Assembly: GCF_017311415.1 (NCBI RefSeq)
Contig: NZ_JAEKIS010000002.1
Location: forward strand, 62,001 to 126,000
Direction: 5' to 3'
Length of the DNA: 64,000 nt
Origin: Salipiger abyssi
Lineage (GTDB): Bacteria > Pseudomonadota > Alphaproteobacteria > Rhodobacterales > Rhodobacteraceae
Shown here: positions 63,474 to 64,000 of the stretch, in pieces
Numbering within the stretch: the stretch's first letter is position 1
How the letters are laid out: every line of letters begins with the position of its first letter
Program-made: the position numbers and the translations under genes
Notes under the pieces: generated by a model
The model's input: the letters and a program-made list of their open reading frames with translations, nothing else
Database searches by the model: none
What the model was told of the DNA's origin: nothing

Positions 63474-64000
63474 CTAAGTATCTGATTTAATATCTTTTCC
63501 CGCCTGGGAGCCGCGCTCCCGATAGGGCGTCGTCTGATAATGCGCGCGATAGCATTTCGAGAAATGCGAGGGGCTGGCGAAGCCACAGGCCAGCGCCACG
63601 TTGATCACGCTCATATCGGTCTGCATCAGCAGGTTGCGCGCCTTTTGCAGCCGCAGCTCCATGTAATAGCGCTTGGGCGAGCGGGTGAGATAGCGGCGGA
63701 ACAGCCGCTCTAGCTGCCGGGTCGACATGCCGACCTCCTTGGCCAGCAGCGCCGGCGAGATCGGCTCCTCGATATTGGCCTCCATCATCTTGATGACCTG
63801 CGCCAGCTTGGGGTGGCGCACGCCGATGCGGGTGGGGGTCGAAAGCCGCTGCGTGTCCTGGTCGGTACGGATCGCTGAATAGATCAGCTGGTCCGCCACC
63901 GCATTGGCAACCTCTTCGCCGTGATCGTCGGCGATGAGTTTCAGCATCAGGTCGATGGAGGCGGTGCCGCCGGCGGTCGACAGCCGGTTGCCATCGACCA
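63474..64000 (-). CDS. GlxA/AraC-type transcriptional regulator, 5' part beyond window
   Basis: C-terminal part of a GlxA-family regulator, open at the right edge. Translating through 64000 gives DGNRLSTAGGTASIDLMLKLIADDHGEEVANAVADQ, the end of the DJ-1/PfpI-like sensor; an internal Met at 63947 is not the true start. The double helix-turn-helix follows: ISPALLAKEVGMSTRQLERLFRRYLTRSPKRYYMELRL and INVALACGFASPSHFSKCYRAHY. Relatives control catabolism of glycine betaine, arginine or similar nitrogen compounds. The 105 bp after its stop are AT-rich (about one third GC). Confidence 0.88.
   Translation of the reverse strand, partial: VDGNRLSTAGGTASIDLMLKLIADDHGEEVANAVADQLIYSAIRTDQDTQRLSTPTRIGVRHPKLAQVIKMMEANIEEPISPALLAKEVGMSTRQLERLFRRYLTRSPKRYYMELRLQKARNLLMQTDMSVINVALACGFASPSHFSKCYRAHYQTTPYRERGSQAGKDIKSDT

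Overview
The window is a GC-rich (about two thirds GC) chromosomal segment of an alphaproteobacterium, very probably a Rhodobacteraceae/Roseobacter-group member. Reasons: LpxI instead of LpxH in the lipid A cluster, a class II B12-dependent ribonucleotide reductase, methionine synthase divided into separate proteins, a PA0069-type radical SAM gene with a GTTC-N7-GTTC LexA box, and roseobacter-style intergenic palindromes. The exact genus cannot be read from the sequence. No phage, IS element, rRNA or CRISPR array was seen; one tRNA-Pro is present.

Layout. 0-4.5 kb: ung (cut by the left edge), trpD and trpG in an overlapping chain, then a divergent polysaccharide deacetylase. 3.8-11.2 kb: a one-carbon/methionine region holding the corrinoid, homocysteine-binding and pterin-binding modules of methionine synthase as separate genes, with metF, a HAD phosphatase, a DUF1638 protein, a 'virulence factor' domain protein and two small proteins; an SOS-type radical SAM gene lies in the middle. 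11.4-19.8 kb: sulfotransferase-like gene, ppx/gppA, ssb, lytic transglycosylase, di-haem cytochrome c peroxidase with an FNR-type box, a solitary Tat-exported solute-binding protein, an AraC regulator and miaA. 19.9-32.0 kb: the classic envelope/translation series pyrH-frr-uppS-cdsA-dxr-rseP-(41-aa protein)-bamA-skp-fabZ-lpxA-lpxI-lpxB. 32.1-47.5 kb: purU, a GH13 sugar phosphorylase with a LacI-type operator, a cadherin-like/Hint protein behind a long structured leader, a methyltransferase, an SH3 protein, trpE with ppiD, an aminotransferase, an HxlR regulator/quinone reductase divergent pair, gpt, fabI and pdxH. 47.6-55.7 kb: tandem cold-shock protein, DUF192 protein, tRNA-Pro, nrdJ with DnaA and NrdR-like boxes, an AMP-forming ligase and an XRE-cupin regulator. 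55.7-64 kb: a complete branched-chain amino acid ABC transporter operon (livK-G-F-H-M) carrying three unrelated small secreted proteins, a PQQ-type sugar dehydrogenase, and a GlxA-type regulator cut by the right edge.

How the genes work together. Two systems in the window depend on B12: the divided methionine synthase (methyl-THF from MetF, relayed through the corrinoid protein to homocysteine) and NrdJ. The 19.9-32 kb block couples isoprenoid and lipid A synthesis with outer-membrane assembly. The most unusual elements are two loci of paired 22-bp TTCGAA-centred palindromes, the structured leader before the Hint protein, a structured RNA candidate downstream of nrdJ, the multi-box nrdJ promoter, and the three Cys-containing secreted ORFans translationally coupled inside the liv operon.
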